Assembly: GCA_050247075.1 (NCBI GenBank)
Contig: JBFWUW010000049.1
Span: 1-56,174, forward strand
Length of the DNA: 56,174 nucleotides
Direction: 5' to 3'
Source: JBFWUW01 sp050247075
GTDB lineage: Bacteria; Planctomycetota; Planctomycetia; Pirellulales; JBFWUW01
Shown here: one piece after another, positions 43,470-52,843 of the stretch
How the letters are laid out: each line of letters opens with the position of its first letter
How positions within the stretch are numbered: the stretch's first letter is position 1
Notes under the pieces: model-generated
Told to the model about the DNA's origin: nothing
What the model saw: the letters and a program-made list of their open reading frames with translations, nothing else
The model's database searches: none
Translations under genes and position numbers: made by a program

Positions 43470-43497
43470 AGTGTACCAAAACTAAGCGTGTTCGCAA
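43470..43497 (-). promoter_or_regulatory. Possible promoter ahead of ssb
   Basis: On the minus strand TTGCGA (43497-43492) and TACACT (43475-43470) are 16 bases apart, in the 212-base gap between rpsF and ssb. Both boxes match consensus at four positions. It may let ssb be expressed separately from rpsF. Confidence 0.4.
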
Positions 43498-43577
43498 GAA
43501 AATAACAAATGGATAAATCAGAGAGTCCACCGAAACAGCAGCGTAAACACTTCGCTGCACGGACGGGGCTTCGCTTA

Positions 43578-44000
43578 CTACTCGTCCGAGCCATCTCCGT
43601 CATCAGAATCATCGGCGTCGTCGTCCGCGCCAACCACGGCTTTGGCCACCGACGTTTCCTTGGCCGTATTGCCCGATAAGGCGTGCGCCACCAGGGCGTC
43701 AGCAATACGCGGCTCGATCTTGAGGACCAGGGAACGAAGAATGGCGTCGCTCAGTTGGCATTCGCGATTGATCTTGGCAATCGCGGCACTGTCGATCCGG
43801 AAGTAGGTTAGCCAGTAGGTCCCCTTGCGATGTCCTTCGATCGGGTAAGCCAGGCGGCGTTCCTCCCACAGACGGCTGGCCAGCATTTCTCCACCATGCT
43901 TGCGCACCATCTCGTTGATCTGGCCAGCCAATACGGCACCTTCGCGCGCGTAGCGGTTAGAATCCAGAATGAACATTCCCTCGTAGACGTTGGCTGACAA
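43578..44000 (-). CDS. rpsF: Ribosomal protein bS6
   Basis: A 140-residue small-subunit protein starting with TTG at 44000, preceded by GCGAGGAG. The core has YEGMFILDSNRYA, RRLAYPIEGHRKGTYWL and SDAILRSLVLKIE. The last 20 residues are almost all aspartate and glutamate. It lies 93 bases after pth. Confidence 0.95.
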   Translation of the reverse strand: MSANVYEGMFILDSNRYAREGAVLAGQINEMVRKHGGEMLASRLWEERRLAYPIEGHRKGTYWLTYFRIDSAAIAKINRECQLSDAILRSLVLKIEPRIADALVAHALSGNTAKETSVAKAVVGADDDADDSDDGDGSDE

Positions 44001-44093
44001 GACTCAAACTCCTCGCTAGTGGCCAAAGGCCGCCCGCCCCTTCCGGCGGCCCCAAAAATCAGTTCACTATGGCAAAAATATGGGCTGTTGCAG

Positions 44094-44651
44094 TTAGTTA
44101 AATTGATTCATGCAAGACTCAAGGCCGTCGCGGCCCCAAACCACCGCAGCGTCTGCCGCACGGGCCACCGCAACGTCAATATCGGGTTGTTCTTGTTTGC
44201 TGAAACGGCTGAGGACAAAATCCGCGGCGTTCCAATTCGCGGGGACTTCTCCCACGCCAATTCTCAATCGGGCGAAGTCTTCGCTCCCCAAATGACGGGC
44301 GATATCTTGCAGGCCCTTTTGTCCTCCCGATGATCCCTTGGAACGGCAACGCAATTTGCCCAAGGGCAAATGAAAGTCGTCGCAAACAACCAGCAGATCC
44401 TCAAGAGGCAGTTTGTAAAAATCCAATGCTTTGGCCACGCTTTGGCCGCTACGGTTCATAAACGTGTGAGGACAAAGCAGCAGCAATCTCAATTCACCCG
44501 CCGCCGCCTCGACCGTCTCACCTTCAAAATTTTCACGCGGCTTGCCTTGGGCGTAGTGCCGGGCCAACTCGGCCAGCACCGCAAACCCGACATTGTGCCG
44601 CGTCCCTTCGTATTTTCTGCCGGGATTTCCCAGCCCTACTACCAGTTTCAT
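44094..44651 (-). CDS. pth: Peptidyl-tRNA hydrolase
   Basis: A 185-residue enzyme that frees tRNAs from prematurely released peptidyl-tRNA. The motifs VVGLGNPGRKYEGTRHNVGF, TFMNRSGQSV, VVCDDFHLPLGKLR and GSSGGQKGLQDI include the active-site N, H and D residues. The proper start is ATG 44651; an upstream extension is rejected as it precedes the conserved beginning. It follows bL25 by 76 bases, the usual ctc-pth order. Confidence 0.95.
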   Translation of the reverse strand: MKLVVGLGNPGRKYEGTRHNVGFAVLAELARHYAQGKPRENFEGETVEAAAGELRLLLLCPHTFMNRSGQSVAKALDFYKLPLEDLLVVCDDFHLPLGKLRCRSKGSSGGQKGLQDIARHLGSEDFARLRIGVGEVPANWNAADFVLSRFSKQEQPDIDVAVARAADAAVVWGRDGLESCMNQFN

Positions 44652-44727
44652 GGGTGTCAGCCAAGGCACAAGCGGAAGGTAACTTGGAAGCATGGCCCCA
44701 AGTGGCTCATCCGCCCGGCACGCGGCG

Positions 44728-45357
44728 TTATTCCTCTGCGTCTCCTTCTTCGTCGCCAGCCTTGCGGCCGATCAACTCTGGCTCGGCACCAGCCTCGGTA
44801 CCCGACTCTTCTGTTTCTTCTCGCGGCGTGATGCATTGCACGACCACGTCGGTCGGCTCGGCATGCACAATCACGCCATCGGGAAGTTGCAGATCGGCAA
44901 CGGTAATTTCGCCGTCTAGCTGTAAGTCGTTGATACTGACCGTGATTTTTTCGGGAATAGCCAACACGCGACAGTCGATGTCCAACTCATGCATGTGGTG
45001 GTCTACCACGCCGCCATCTTTGATACCCGCGGCGGTGCCACGCAATTCAACCACCACCTTCACGCGAACCATCTGGTTCTCGGAGATGCGGGTTAAGTCC
45101 ATGTGCAGCACGGAAGTGCCGTAAACGTCCCATTGCAGATCGCGGATGAACGCCTTCTCGTGGACCGCGCCGGTCAAATCAACCAGGCGGGCACCATGCC
45201 GCAGCACCGCTGCTACCTGATCGGCGGGAATAGCCAGGCTCATGTTGTCGGCACCTTGGCCATACAATACCGCCGGCACGGAGCCCGCTTTGCGTGCCCG
45301 TCTGCAATTACGCTTACCGCGACTATCGCGAACTTGAACCGACAACGACTCGGACAT
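44728..45357 (-). CDS. rplY: Ribosomal protein bL25 (Ctc type)
   Basis: A 209-residue 5S-rRNA-binding protein of the long TL5/Ctc type. The N-terminal domain has VRDSRGKRNCRRARKAGSVP and LYGQGADN; the C-terminal domain includes VELRGTAAGIKDGGVV and INDLQLDGEITVADLQLP. An acidic tail ends the protein. ATG 45357 has only a weak ribosome site, and an upstream extension of 22 residues looks spurious. It is the first gene of the ribosomal/replication set. Confidence 0.93.
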   Translation of the reverse strand: MSESLSVQVRDSRGKRNCRRARKAGSVPAVLYGQGADNMSLAIPADQVAAVLRHGARLVDLTGAVHEKAFIRDLQWDVYGTSVLHMDLTRISENQMVRVKVVVELRGTAAGIKDGGVVDHHMHELDIDCRVLAIPEKITVSINDLQLDGEITVADLQLPDGVIVHAEPTDVVVQCITPREETEESGTEAGAEPELIGRKAGDEEGDAEE

Positions 45358-45751
45358 GTTTTTACCGTTGAAAAGTGTCTCTGTTGCTTCGTGCCGATAT
45401 TCTCTGGCGAGCTTTTCACTCACCCGGCATTTGTCTCATCTAACACGACTTCCGTGAGTGCTAGCATTCCGGCCTCATTCAACAACACCACCCGGGGCAT
45501 TTCTTGTTGAAGGAGGAGAAAAAGAACCCCGAGCATCGCAAAAGGCACTCAAGGGAGGCAAGCTCACGTCGCTATTGTGCCCGAATTGGGTCCGATTGCA
45601 AGCCCGCCAGAAGTGGATTTCAGGAGGTAATTCGGTTCGTATGTACAACGTGACGGCGGCCTTACATGCGAAACATACGCAGAATAGGTGATTTACACTA
45701 GGCTAGCCATTTACGGCTACCGTGCGTTCTGGGGATTCGCCATCGGAAGGG
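45358..45751. other. Intergenic region between pgi and the bL25 set
   Basis: About 390 bases contain no convincing gene. An AAGGAGGAG on the plus strand near 45510 is not followed by a start codon at usable spacing. The bL25 promoter should lie here, but I cannot choose a clear -35/-10 pair. A prs gene, often found upstream of ctc, is not present. Confidence 0.4.
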
Positions 45752-47173
45752 TCATTTTCGCAGGAATGCCGTCATGTGCTTCTTGTACCCCTCTACCCCC
45801 GGCTGCCCGTAAGGATTGATGCCCAATATCCGCCCCTCGACAACCGTGGCCAGCATCAGCATTTGTAATAGTTGGCCTAACGAATACTCATCCAAGGCGG
45901 GCAGATGGAGATCGACGGTTGGGCGGCCATCTTCGCGGTAGGCTTGATTGGTGCCCAACAGCGCAGCTGTTAAGACTTCCGGAAGCGTTTTCGGGGCCAG
46001 TGCGTTGAGTTCGTCTTGATTGTAGTCCGACTTGCCGATGGCCACGCGATCCGTCCGGACGCTATCGACAATCACATTGGTAATTAGTTTGTCGCGGCGG
46101 CCTTCTTGGTGCTGTTGCCCGCGCGAGTGCAGATCGCGAGTGTTCACCACGGTGATGGGTGTGGCCCCGTGCTCTTGCTTGCCGAGGCTTTCCGACAGCA
46201 ACTGGTCGTACCACAGGCCGACCGCTTCCAACCCCTTGCCCCAGGTGGACAGCACCCGAATGGTCGCCCCGCGCTTGACCTCCATGAGATGGCCGACGCC
46301 GACGAAGTCCAGAACTGGGTTTTCGCCGGGAGGGGCCGAGCGGAAGCGGCGGTTCATGTCGGCGGCCCCTTCCAGCAACTTGCGTACGTCCAAGCCCAGC
46401 ACGGTGGCCGGCAACAGACCTACCGCCGTAAAGATCGAGAACCGCCCCCCCACGCCATCAGGGATATTGAAGATCGGCGAACAGCCCAGTGCCGTTGCCA
46501 GGTTGAATAGCTTGCCGCTAGCACCCGTTACCGCGGCTACGCGTTTTGCCAGTTCCTGGGGATCCCCCTGGACCGCTTCGCGAAGAACACGCAGCATGAT
46601 CCGCGTTGCCGCCGCTGTCTCCAACGTGCCGCCGCTCTTACTGACAATAATCAGGCCCCAATCCTCGGCCACGCGGCTGGCCGGCTTGCCGCGGCCTAAC
46701 AGGTCGAGCAGGCCGTTCAAGGCGTCGTTGTCGACGTTGTTCCCCTCAAAATAAATTCGCGGGTGGCTGCCCCGTTCCGCCCGGCCCAGGTCGTTGTGGT
46801 AGGGGTGGCAGCAGGCCTCGAACAGGGCACGGGTGCCCATGTACGAACCGCCAATTCCCAGCACGACTACACGATCGACCTTGGCGGCCAAATGTTTGCC
46901 CGTGGACAAAATCTGGTCGAGCTCACTCTGGTCGCGACGCAGGTCGTATTCGTCCAGCAATCGTTCCGGCAGGTCGATAAAGCCGGCATCGAGCGGCTGT
47001 TTGTCGGCGGGAATCGCGGAGTTATCGTGCTTCTTCCACAGTTCGACATCGTCCAGCGTTTCTTGCCGCGCGGCATTCAGGCGCGGCGCCAGCTCGGCCA
47101 GCTCTTGCGGAGTAATTCCGGTTTTGTCCAGAAAGACAGCGCTAGGATCATACGTCAATTGCGAACCAGCCAT
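45752..47173 (-). CDS. pgi: Glucose-6-phosphate isomerase
   Basis: A 473-residue glycolytic isomerase converting glucose-6-phosphate and fructose-6-phosphate. Motifs include VVLGIGGSYMGTRALFEA, IVSKSGGTLETA, PDGVGGRFSIFTAVGLLPA with the catalytic region, LSESLGKQEHGATP, and the terminal GYKKHMTAFL with the active-site lysine. CAGGAG lies 8 bases before ATG 47173. It starts 23 bases after the ABC permease stop and may be the last gene of that set. Confidence 0.95.
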   Translation of the reverse strand: MAGSQLTYDPSAVFLDKTGITPQELAELAPRLNAARQETLDDVELWKKHDNSAIPADKQPLDAGFIDLPERLLDEYDLRRDQSELDQILSTGKHLAAKVDRVVVLGIGGSYMGTRALFEACCHPYHNDLGRAERGSHPRIYFEGNNVDNDALNGLLDLLGRGKPASRVAEDWGLIIVSKSGGTLETAAATRIMLRVLREAVQGDPQELAKRVAAVTGASGKLFNLATALGCSPIFNIPDGVGGRFSIFTAVGLLPATVLGLDVRKLLEGAADMNRRFRSAPPGENPVLDFVGVGHLMEVKRGATIRVLSTWGKGLEAVGLWYDQLLSESLGKQEHGATPITVVNTRDLHSRGQQHQEGRRDKLITNVIVDSVRTDRVAIGKSDYNQDELNALAPKTLPEVLTAALLGTNQAYREDGRPTVDLHLPALDEYSLGQLLQMLMLATVVEGRILGINPYGQPGVEGYKKHMTAFLRK

Positions 47174-47195
47174 GGAGGACTCTCCTGAAATCACG

Positions 47196-48821
47196 TTAAT
47201 ACGCCACGCGCCAACGAGTGTGGAACAGCCAGCTCATGGTGCTAAGCATGCCGACATTCAACAACGTGTAAAAACCCAAGAAACCGAGGTAGATCTCCCA
47301 CTGAGCCGGTTTGCGCGGGGCTTCGGCCTGCTCGAACTGCAAGGGTAGGCTGAAGGCCGCGCCAATGGGGCTGATGAATGTCGTCGATTGCACCCATTGG
47401 GCCGAAGGTGCTTTCTCAAAGAAGGTGACGGCGAAGAACCGGGTGGCCAAGGGGGCTGCAAACAGCACCACGATCAACAAATACGAAGTCATCAGGCTGA
47501 CGGACGTCTTGCGAAAAATCACGGAGCAAAACAAGGCGATCGTGGCCGTGGTCAAGCAGGTAATGGCGATGATCAGCAGATAACACAACATGGTGGGCAG
47601 ATTGCTCCAATAGGCGCGCACCATCAAGCAGGCCAGCAGCATGGGCCAGATCAAGAAACTGGTCAAGACGGAGGAGACCCGCAACCCGCTGATGAGCTTG
47701 CCCCACAAAATCTGGCCGGGCGAAATGATGGTGGTGAGCAGCAGTTCCAGCGTTTCGCGTTCGCGTTCGCTGCAGACGCTGCCGGCCGAAAACACCGGCC
47801 CCACCAGCATGTTGAAGATCACGACATAACTTACGTACCAGGGAGCCAGGTGCGGAAAGATATACAGGCAGAAGGCCATCAGCGGAATGGCCAATACCAT
47901 GCTGACTTGGATCACCACGCGCAGCATGAGCGTTCCTTGGCTGAATATCTCGCTGCGCATTTCCTTGTCGAAGATAGGGTTGCAGCCGTCATCCAGCAGA
48001 TCAGTACGCTTAGCGGGGGCAAACAACCGGTCGGGAAATTGGTCTCGGCGAATCACCAATCCCACGGCCTGATGGACCTCTTGCACCTCGTCCACGACAT
48101 CCTTGCCTTCGGCACCGACGTCTGGAGGATGCAGCAGCCGCAGGCTGGTGATGGAAAACAACGCCGCCCAAACGGCAAAGCAGCCCACTGGCAGCAGCGT
48201 GAACGACAAGAACAAACGGGCCGTGGCCGCCGACCCTCCCAAAAACCACCAGAAGACCAGCCCCAACATGGCCAACGGCAAAATCACCAGGTAAGAGACT
48301 ACCAGCGCCGCCGAAGTCCGCTTGAAATAGCTGCTGCAGAACAGGCTAATCAAGCCGAAGGTGATGGTAGCGAGCACGATGGCAAAGTAGACGGCCAGCA
48401 CTTCGTAGGGCGATGTTCCGCCTAACGGCAAGCAGAGCATAACGATCGGCAGCGACGAAAAAATCAGCAACGTCAAATGCGCCAGCGAGGCCATCAACTT
48501 GCCCAACACGATCGCGCCGGGTTTCATGGGGCTGGCCAGCAGCATCTCGTAGGTCTTGCGTTCCTTCTCGCCCGTAATGGCCGCTGCCGCGAAACTGGGT
48601 GCCATCAACGACGAGATGAGGTACTGCCCCAAGAAGAACAGGTTCACCAGCCGTTTAGAGGCTTCGGGATTGCTGATGTCGATCTGCTGCGCCTGCGGCC
48701 AGGCATAATAGACCAGCGCCCCCAGCAGCGCGTTGTAGCCAAACAACAGCACAAACGCCCGCGTCATCCGCAGATTCACCAGCAGCTCACGCTGCAGCAC
48801 GGGGTTTTCGAGCAAGTACAT
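47196..48821 (-). CDS. ABC-2 type exporter permease
   Basis: A 541-residue membrane protein with about twelve transmembrane segments in two halves. Each half has the ABC-2 pattern: FAAAAITGEKERKTYEMLLAS-like and GSVCSERERETLELLLTTI, both with the conserved charged helix, followed by MKPGAIVLGKLM and ISPGQILWGKLISG. This duplicated form is common in planctomycetes. It belongs with the ATPase gene 63 bases upstream and the large membrane protein before it. The cargo is unknown. Confidence 0.88.
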   Translation of the reverse strand: MYLLENPVLQRELLVNLRMTRAFVLLFGYNALLGALVYYAWPQAQQIDISNPEASKRLVNLFFLGQYLISSLMAPSFAAAAITGEKERKTYEMLLASPMKPGAIVLGKLMASLAHLTLLIFSSLPIVMLCLPLGGTSPYEVLAVYFAIVLATITFGLISLFCSSYFKRTSAALVVSYLVILPLAMLGLVFWWFLGGSAATARLFLSFTLLPVGCFAVWAALFSITSLRLLHPPDVGAEGKDVVDEVQEVHQAVGLVIRRDQFPDRLFAPAKRTDLLDDGCNPIFDKEMRSEIFSQGTLMLRVVIQVSMVLAIPLMAFCLYIFPHLAPWYVSYVVIFNMLVGPVFSAGSVCSERERETLELLLTTIISPGQILWGKLISGLRVSSVLTSFLIWPMLLACLMVRAYWSNLPTMLCYLLIIAITCLTTATIALFCSVIFRKTSVSLMTSYLLIVVLFAAPLATRFFAVTFFEKAPSAQWVQSTTFISPIGAAFSLPLQFEQAEAPRKPAQWEIYLGFLGFYTLLNVGMLSTMSWLFHTRWRVAY

Positions 48822-48884
48822 GGGAAAGGCTGAAGGCTGTAGGAAAAAGGACGGACACTGATAACTGAAAACTCCCCACCCAAC

Positions 48885-49811
48885 CTACGTCACCAACCCC
48901 TTCGTAACCAGCATGAACACGTCTTCCAAGGTAGGGTCTTTTTCGGCAAAGGAACGCATCCGCACCCCCTCGGCGATCATCCGCTCCATCAGCGTGGCGA
49001 CCAGCTCGTCGTTCCCTGCAAGTTCGAGCGTGATCTTGCTGTCGAGCTGCTGCACGTCGCGGGTTTCGGGGGTGCCGCGGACGATGGACAAGGCGATGTC
49101 CAGCCGCTCCAATACCTTGATTTCGATGATACGGTTACGCTGAATCCGCCGGTAAACTTCGTCAATTGGGCCATGCATCAAAAGTTGCCCGCGCTCGACG
49201 ATGCCGATGGACGTGCAGCAGTCGGCGAGTTCCGACAAGATATGGCTGGAAATTAGGATGGTCTTGCCCATCCGCTTGAGTTCTTTCAGCAACGCCTTAA
49301 CCTCCAACCGGGCGCGCGGATCGAGGCCGCTGGAGGGTTCGTCCAGGATCAGCACCGGCGGATCGTGGACCAGGGTCTTGGCCAGGCAGAGCCGCTGTTT
49401 CATGCCGCGTGACAGGCCGTTCACGAAGTCGTTGCGTTTGTGCGACAAATCCAGCAGCTCCAGAACATCGCCAATGACGGCTTTGCGTTTGGCTCTCGGA
49501 ATCTGGTAAGTCACCGCGAAAAAGTCCAGGAACTCCCAGACCTTCATGCCGTCGTAGACGCCAAAATTGTCTGGCATGTAACCGACGCTGCGGCGCACGT
49601 TGAGCGGGTCGCGGGTCACGCTAAACCCGTTCACGATCCCCTCTCCATGCGTCGCCTTGAGCAAGGTCGCCAGAAAGCGGATGCTGGTGCTCTTGCCGGC
49701 ACCGTTGGGCCCGATAAACCCAAACAGTTCGCCCGCGCTGATCTTGAGATTCAAACGCTCAACGGCCGTAAAGTCGCCGTAGCGCTTGGTGAAGTCAATC
49801 AATTCAATCAT
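48885..49811 (-). CDS. ABC transporter ATP-binding protein
   Basis: A 308-residue ATPase. It has Walker A (GPNGAGKST, residues 35-43), signature LSRGMKQRL and Walker B VLILDEPSSGLDP, with the H-loop in ILISSHILSE. The C-terminal 90 residues (RIQRNRIIEIKVLERL) form the extra domain of drug/lipid-type exporters. It powers the adjacent permease. Its own ribosome site is weak. Confidence 0.93.
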   Translation of the reverse strand: MIELIDFTKRYGDFTAVERLNLKISAGELFGFIGPNGAGKSTSIRFLATLLKATHGEGIVNGFSVTRDPLNVRRSVGYMPDNFGVYDGMKVWEFLDFFAVTYQIPRAKRKAVIGDVLELLDLSHKRNDFVNGLSRGMKQRLCLAKTLVHDPPVLILDEPSSGLDPRARLEVKALLKELKRMGKTILISSHILSELADCCTSIGIVERGQLLMHGPIDEVYRRIQRNRIIEIKVLERLDIALSIVRGTPETRDVQQLDSKITLELAGNDELVATLMERMIAEGVRMRSFAEKDPTLEDVFMLVTKGLVT

Positions 49812-49911
49812 GGATGCATCGTCGCTAGGGCAGGGAAATCAAGGAGTAAAACTGGGATGAACCATCAAGTGCCAACCCTGCTGGCGACAAAGTATTTGCT
49901 GGCCAAAGCCA

Positions 49912-52638
49912 TTACGAACCGCCTGGATCGGCCGGTTTGAGGGCATCCAAGCCAGGATCAACCGTCCCGTCGTCTCCTGCCGGTAGGCCGTCAATTCCTT
50001 CTTCCTCTGGCGAGTCCGGAAAACCAGGAACGGTCGTTCGCAATTCGTGGCCCATTTTCTTGTCGAAATTGTCGGCGTCGGCGCGGGCCACATCAAACGG
50101 CCTCTTATCTTGTTCCGGCAGTGGCCGATGCCCGTAGGCCAAGTGGGCGATAATCACCGCCGATTGCGTCCCTTGCGAGGCGGCCGGCTCGACCGTCATG
50201 CCAGTAACTTCCTCTTCCGTCCAAGCTACCAGACGCAATTCGCGGCCGTTGTTGCGAGCATGCGCCAGCCGGCCCAAATCGCGAACTTCCAGCAGTTTGT
50301 GCCGCTCTTGCCCAGGCTGGCGACGCCATGCGGCCGCCCGATTGTCGCTCCACAAGGCTTCCAATCCCCCTTCTTCAAACGTCAAAGCCGCTTCTCCGCC
50401 AGCCGCCAAATCGCCGATCCAGGCGACTTCGCCCGGACCAATGACGCTGGCGCCCCGTAGCGACAGGTCGGTCTTGTTGGCGACTTTATAACCGGTGGCC
50501 CGATCGCCCGATAAAATGATGCCCCCCATGTCAGACATGTGCTCGCTGTGCAACATGCCCAGCGAGTTCGATGAGACTTCAAATCCCTCCAGCGTGATAT
50601 GCGTGCCCGACTCGCTGTCGCCCGATGGAAATCGGCGAAAGTTGACCGTCGTACGAAGCTGCCCTTGCAGCAATCCCTGGGCCTCATCCTTGTTAAACGG
50701 CGGAAACGGCTGCACCAGGGCGGTGGCATCATCAAAGCGAAAGTCGTACCGCGTGCTCAGCGATGTGTACAGCGCGGTATATCGCGTTACATGGGCCTTA
50801 GGGTGGGCGCCATTAAACTCCACCACCGCCAGTTCCGTCTTGGCACGGGCGAAGCCAATATCAAGCTGCGCCAGCTTGACGACCGCCAGGGCAAAACCGA
50901 TGGTTATCACCGGAGCGGCCACCCAGGCCAGTTCCACCCGGCCCATCAGGCGAAAGATGGCCCAATTCAACGGTACCAGAACCAACAGATAAGACCCCAG
51001 CACCCACACCACAAAATCAGCATTGGGTATGGCAATGCCCGCTGCCTGGCGTAACGAACGGCGAGCCAATTCCGCCGGTAGATTGAAGTCGGTCCAGCCC
51101 GCCACGCCCGGACCATAATTGGCATTGTCACTTTCGGGCGCGAGGGTTTCGCTTGCCCAGCTTTCGTTGTCCGGGTCATTCGGATCAAAGACCTCTCGCC
51201 GAGGGCCCGGTGCCAGCGGAATGCCGCCCAATGGCCGGTTCTCCATCACCGCTTGCCAGTACATCGAATCGCGTTGAACGGTGTCGTCCCGCGTGAAATA
51301 ATCGACGTCCGAGACCATCGTCGGGTCGAACATCGAGCCGGGCACGCCATCCCAGCGCAAATAGTGCCCACGATTTTCATCAAACAAGAAGTCCCGCGGT
51401 TGTCGGCGCAGCAGACAAGCATGGACAAATTCATCCAAGCCGCCCCAATTGACCAGGTCGCGGCTGCCCAGTCCGAAGGCGCTCAACACAATGCCGCCGC
51501 GCCCAACGCGGCGTTCCACCAGCAACGGTTCCTCGGTGGGAGATCTTGCCAGAACCTGCACCAGGGGATCCGCGGGATCGACAAACAGCTTGCGGCCGGA
51601 CCAGTTCTTCTTAAGTTTCAGCGAGTCGCCCGGCTTGCGCGACCACGATTGGCTAAGTGGGGCCAACGCCTCCGTGTCTAAGACGAGCGAATCGCCCCCC
51701 AAAGCTGGCAGGAACGGCGCCAGAAAACTCGTCCGCAGGGCATCTAACGAGTCTGGTCCGCTAATCACCAGCCGCCCGCCCCAATGGAGCCAGTCCAGCA
51801 TGGCCGATTGCTGCTCAGGCGTGAACAAGGTCGGATCGAAATCGTCCCACAAAACATAGGCCACGCCGGTCCAGCAGAGCGAATTGGCCGGTACCGGCAC
51901 TCGTTTGTCGATTTTGGGAGAGACTATTTTATAGTAGTGTTGGAACGGCTGGCCCGGTGCCCAACCGCAAAAGGGCGAGACCGTATTGAGCGACCGCAAG
52001 TAGTTGTAGCGCGAGGGGGCGCTGGACAAGACCAGAAAGTAAAACTGGTGGTCGGGAATGCGCACCGTGGGATACGACTCTTGCAACACTTCTCGGCGGC
52101 CGCCCGGGGCCAGCAATCGCACAATCACGCGCTTGTTGAGCTTGCCGGGCGGGACAAAGTAGATCAATTCCAGGCTCTTGCGCTGGGCTTTGGGCAAATT
52201 CGCCGGCCGCGATGTCCCCAGTCGAAACGGCATGTCGGTTAGTTCAAAGGGGTCTGTCACCAGTTCGCCACGGAAGTCAAAGTTATTGGCGGTCAAGTCT
52301 AGCGTGGCACTCGTCCAGTGCCCCGGTTTGAACGATGTCTCGACCAGCGACAGGCTATTCGGCTGCGTCATCAGGGCGCGGCCCGGCACAAAATCGGGCT
52401 TGGGCTTTTCTTTCGCTTTTTTCTTTTTCTCTTCTGCTTCCAACTTCTTGCGCTTGGCTTCCCGATCGATCTTGGCCTGACTCTTGACGCAGCCGCCGCA
52501 ACCGGGCATGGCGAACAAGGCCCACAGCCCCAGCAGCAGCCAGACGGCCCCGCGCCGGTTGATGAGAAGGGAACCACGAACAGGTTCGCCCGACTTGGGC
52601 GACGATCGCGGGTGCGCCTGAAAAAACGGATTGGGCAT
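49912..52638 (-). CDS. Large membrane protein with GATase-like domain, ABC-exporter partner
   Basis: A 908-residue protein. A hydrophobic N-terminal segment (AVWLLLGLWALFAMPGCGGC) may be a signal or lipoprotein anchor, followed by a lysine/glutamate-rich linker. Residues 250-420 resemble a class I glutamine-amidotransferase-like fold without enzyme residues (LDWLHWGGRLVISGP, GRGGIVLSAFGLGSRDLV). Two transmembrane segments near 555-610 (FVVWVLGSYLLVLVPLNWAIF) precede a beta-rich end. Gene order with an ATPase and ABC-2 permease recalls the GldG partner of Bacteroidetes, by layout only. Confidence 0.72.
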   Translation of the reverse strand: MPNPFFQAHPRSSPKSGEPVRGSLLINRRGAVWLLLGLWALFAMPGCGGCVKSQAKIDREAKRKKLEAEEKKKKAKEKPKPDFVPGRALMTQPNSLSLVETSFKPGHWTSATLDLTANNFDFRGELVTDPFELTDMPFRLGTSRPANLPKAQRKSLELIYFVPPGKLNKRVIVRLLAPGGRREVLQESYPTVRIPDHQFYFLVLSSAPSRYNYLRSLNTVSPFCGWAPGQPFQHYYKIVSPKIDKRVPVPANSLCWTGVAYVLWDDFDPTLFTPEQQSAMLDWLHWGGRLVISGPDSLDALRTSFLAPFLPALGGDSLVLDTEALAPLSQSWSRKPGDSLKLKKNWSGRKLFVDPADPLVQVLARSPTEEPLLVERRVGRGGIVLSAFGLGSRDLVNWGGLDEFVHACLLRRQPRDFLFDENRGHYLRWDGVPGSMFDPTMVSDVDYFTRDDTVQRDSMYWQAVMENRPLGGIPLAPGPRREVFDPNDPDNESWASETLAPESDNANYGPGVAGWTDFNLPAELARRSLRQAAGIAIPNADFVVWVLGSYLLVLVPLNWAIFRLMGRVELAWVAAPVITIGFALAVVKLAQLDIGFARAKTELAVVEFNGAHPKAHVTRYTALYTSLSTRYDFRFDDATALVQPFPPFNKDEAQGLLQGQLRTTVNFRRFPSGDSESGTHITLEGFEVSSNSLGMLHSEHMSDMGGIILSGDRATGYKVANKTDLSLRGASVIGPGEVAWIGDLAAGGEAALTFEEGGLEALWSDNRAAAWRRQPGQERHKLLEVRDLGRLAHARNNGRELRLVAWTEEEVTGMTVEPAASQGTQSAVIIAHLAYGHRPLPEQDKRPFDVARADADNFDKKMGHELRTTVPGFPDSPEEEGIDGLPAGDDGTVDPGLDALKPADPGGS

Positions 52639-52843
52639 GGACGAATCCTGTCCCCGGGAAATGGCACGAAACGGGTTGGTTATCGCGCTGGCCGTCTGTC
52701 AGGCCCGTCCATCGCAATCTTCAAAACCGCCACCGTTGAGTGTACGTGGTACGCCCGGCCATGAAAAGCAGCCCGCCCGGTGTTCAGAAGTTTGAAGTTT
52801 CGGACTTCGGCGATCGAATCGGCTCCACATCCCGCGCCGTGCC

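Noticed and set aside
47388..48425. 345-codon plus-strand frame rich in Q, H and D
   Set aside because: Composition of a shadow frame opposite the hydrophobic ABC permease.
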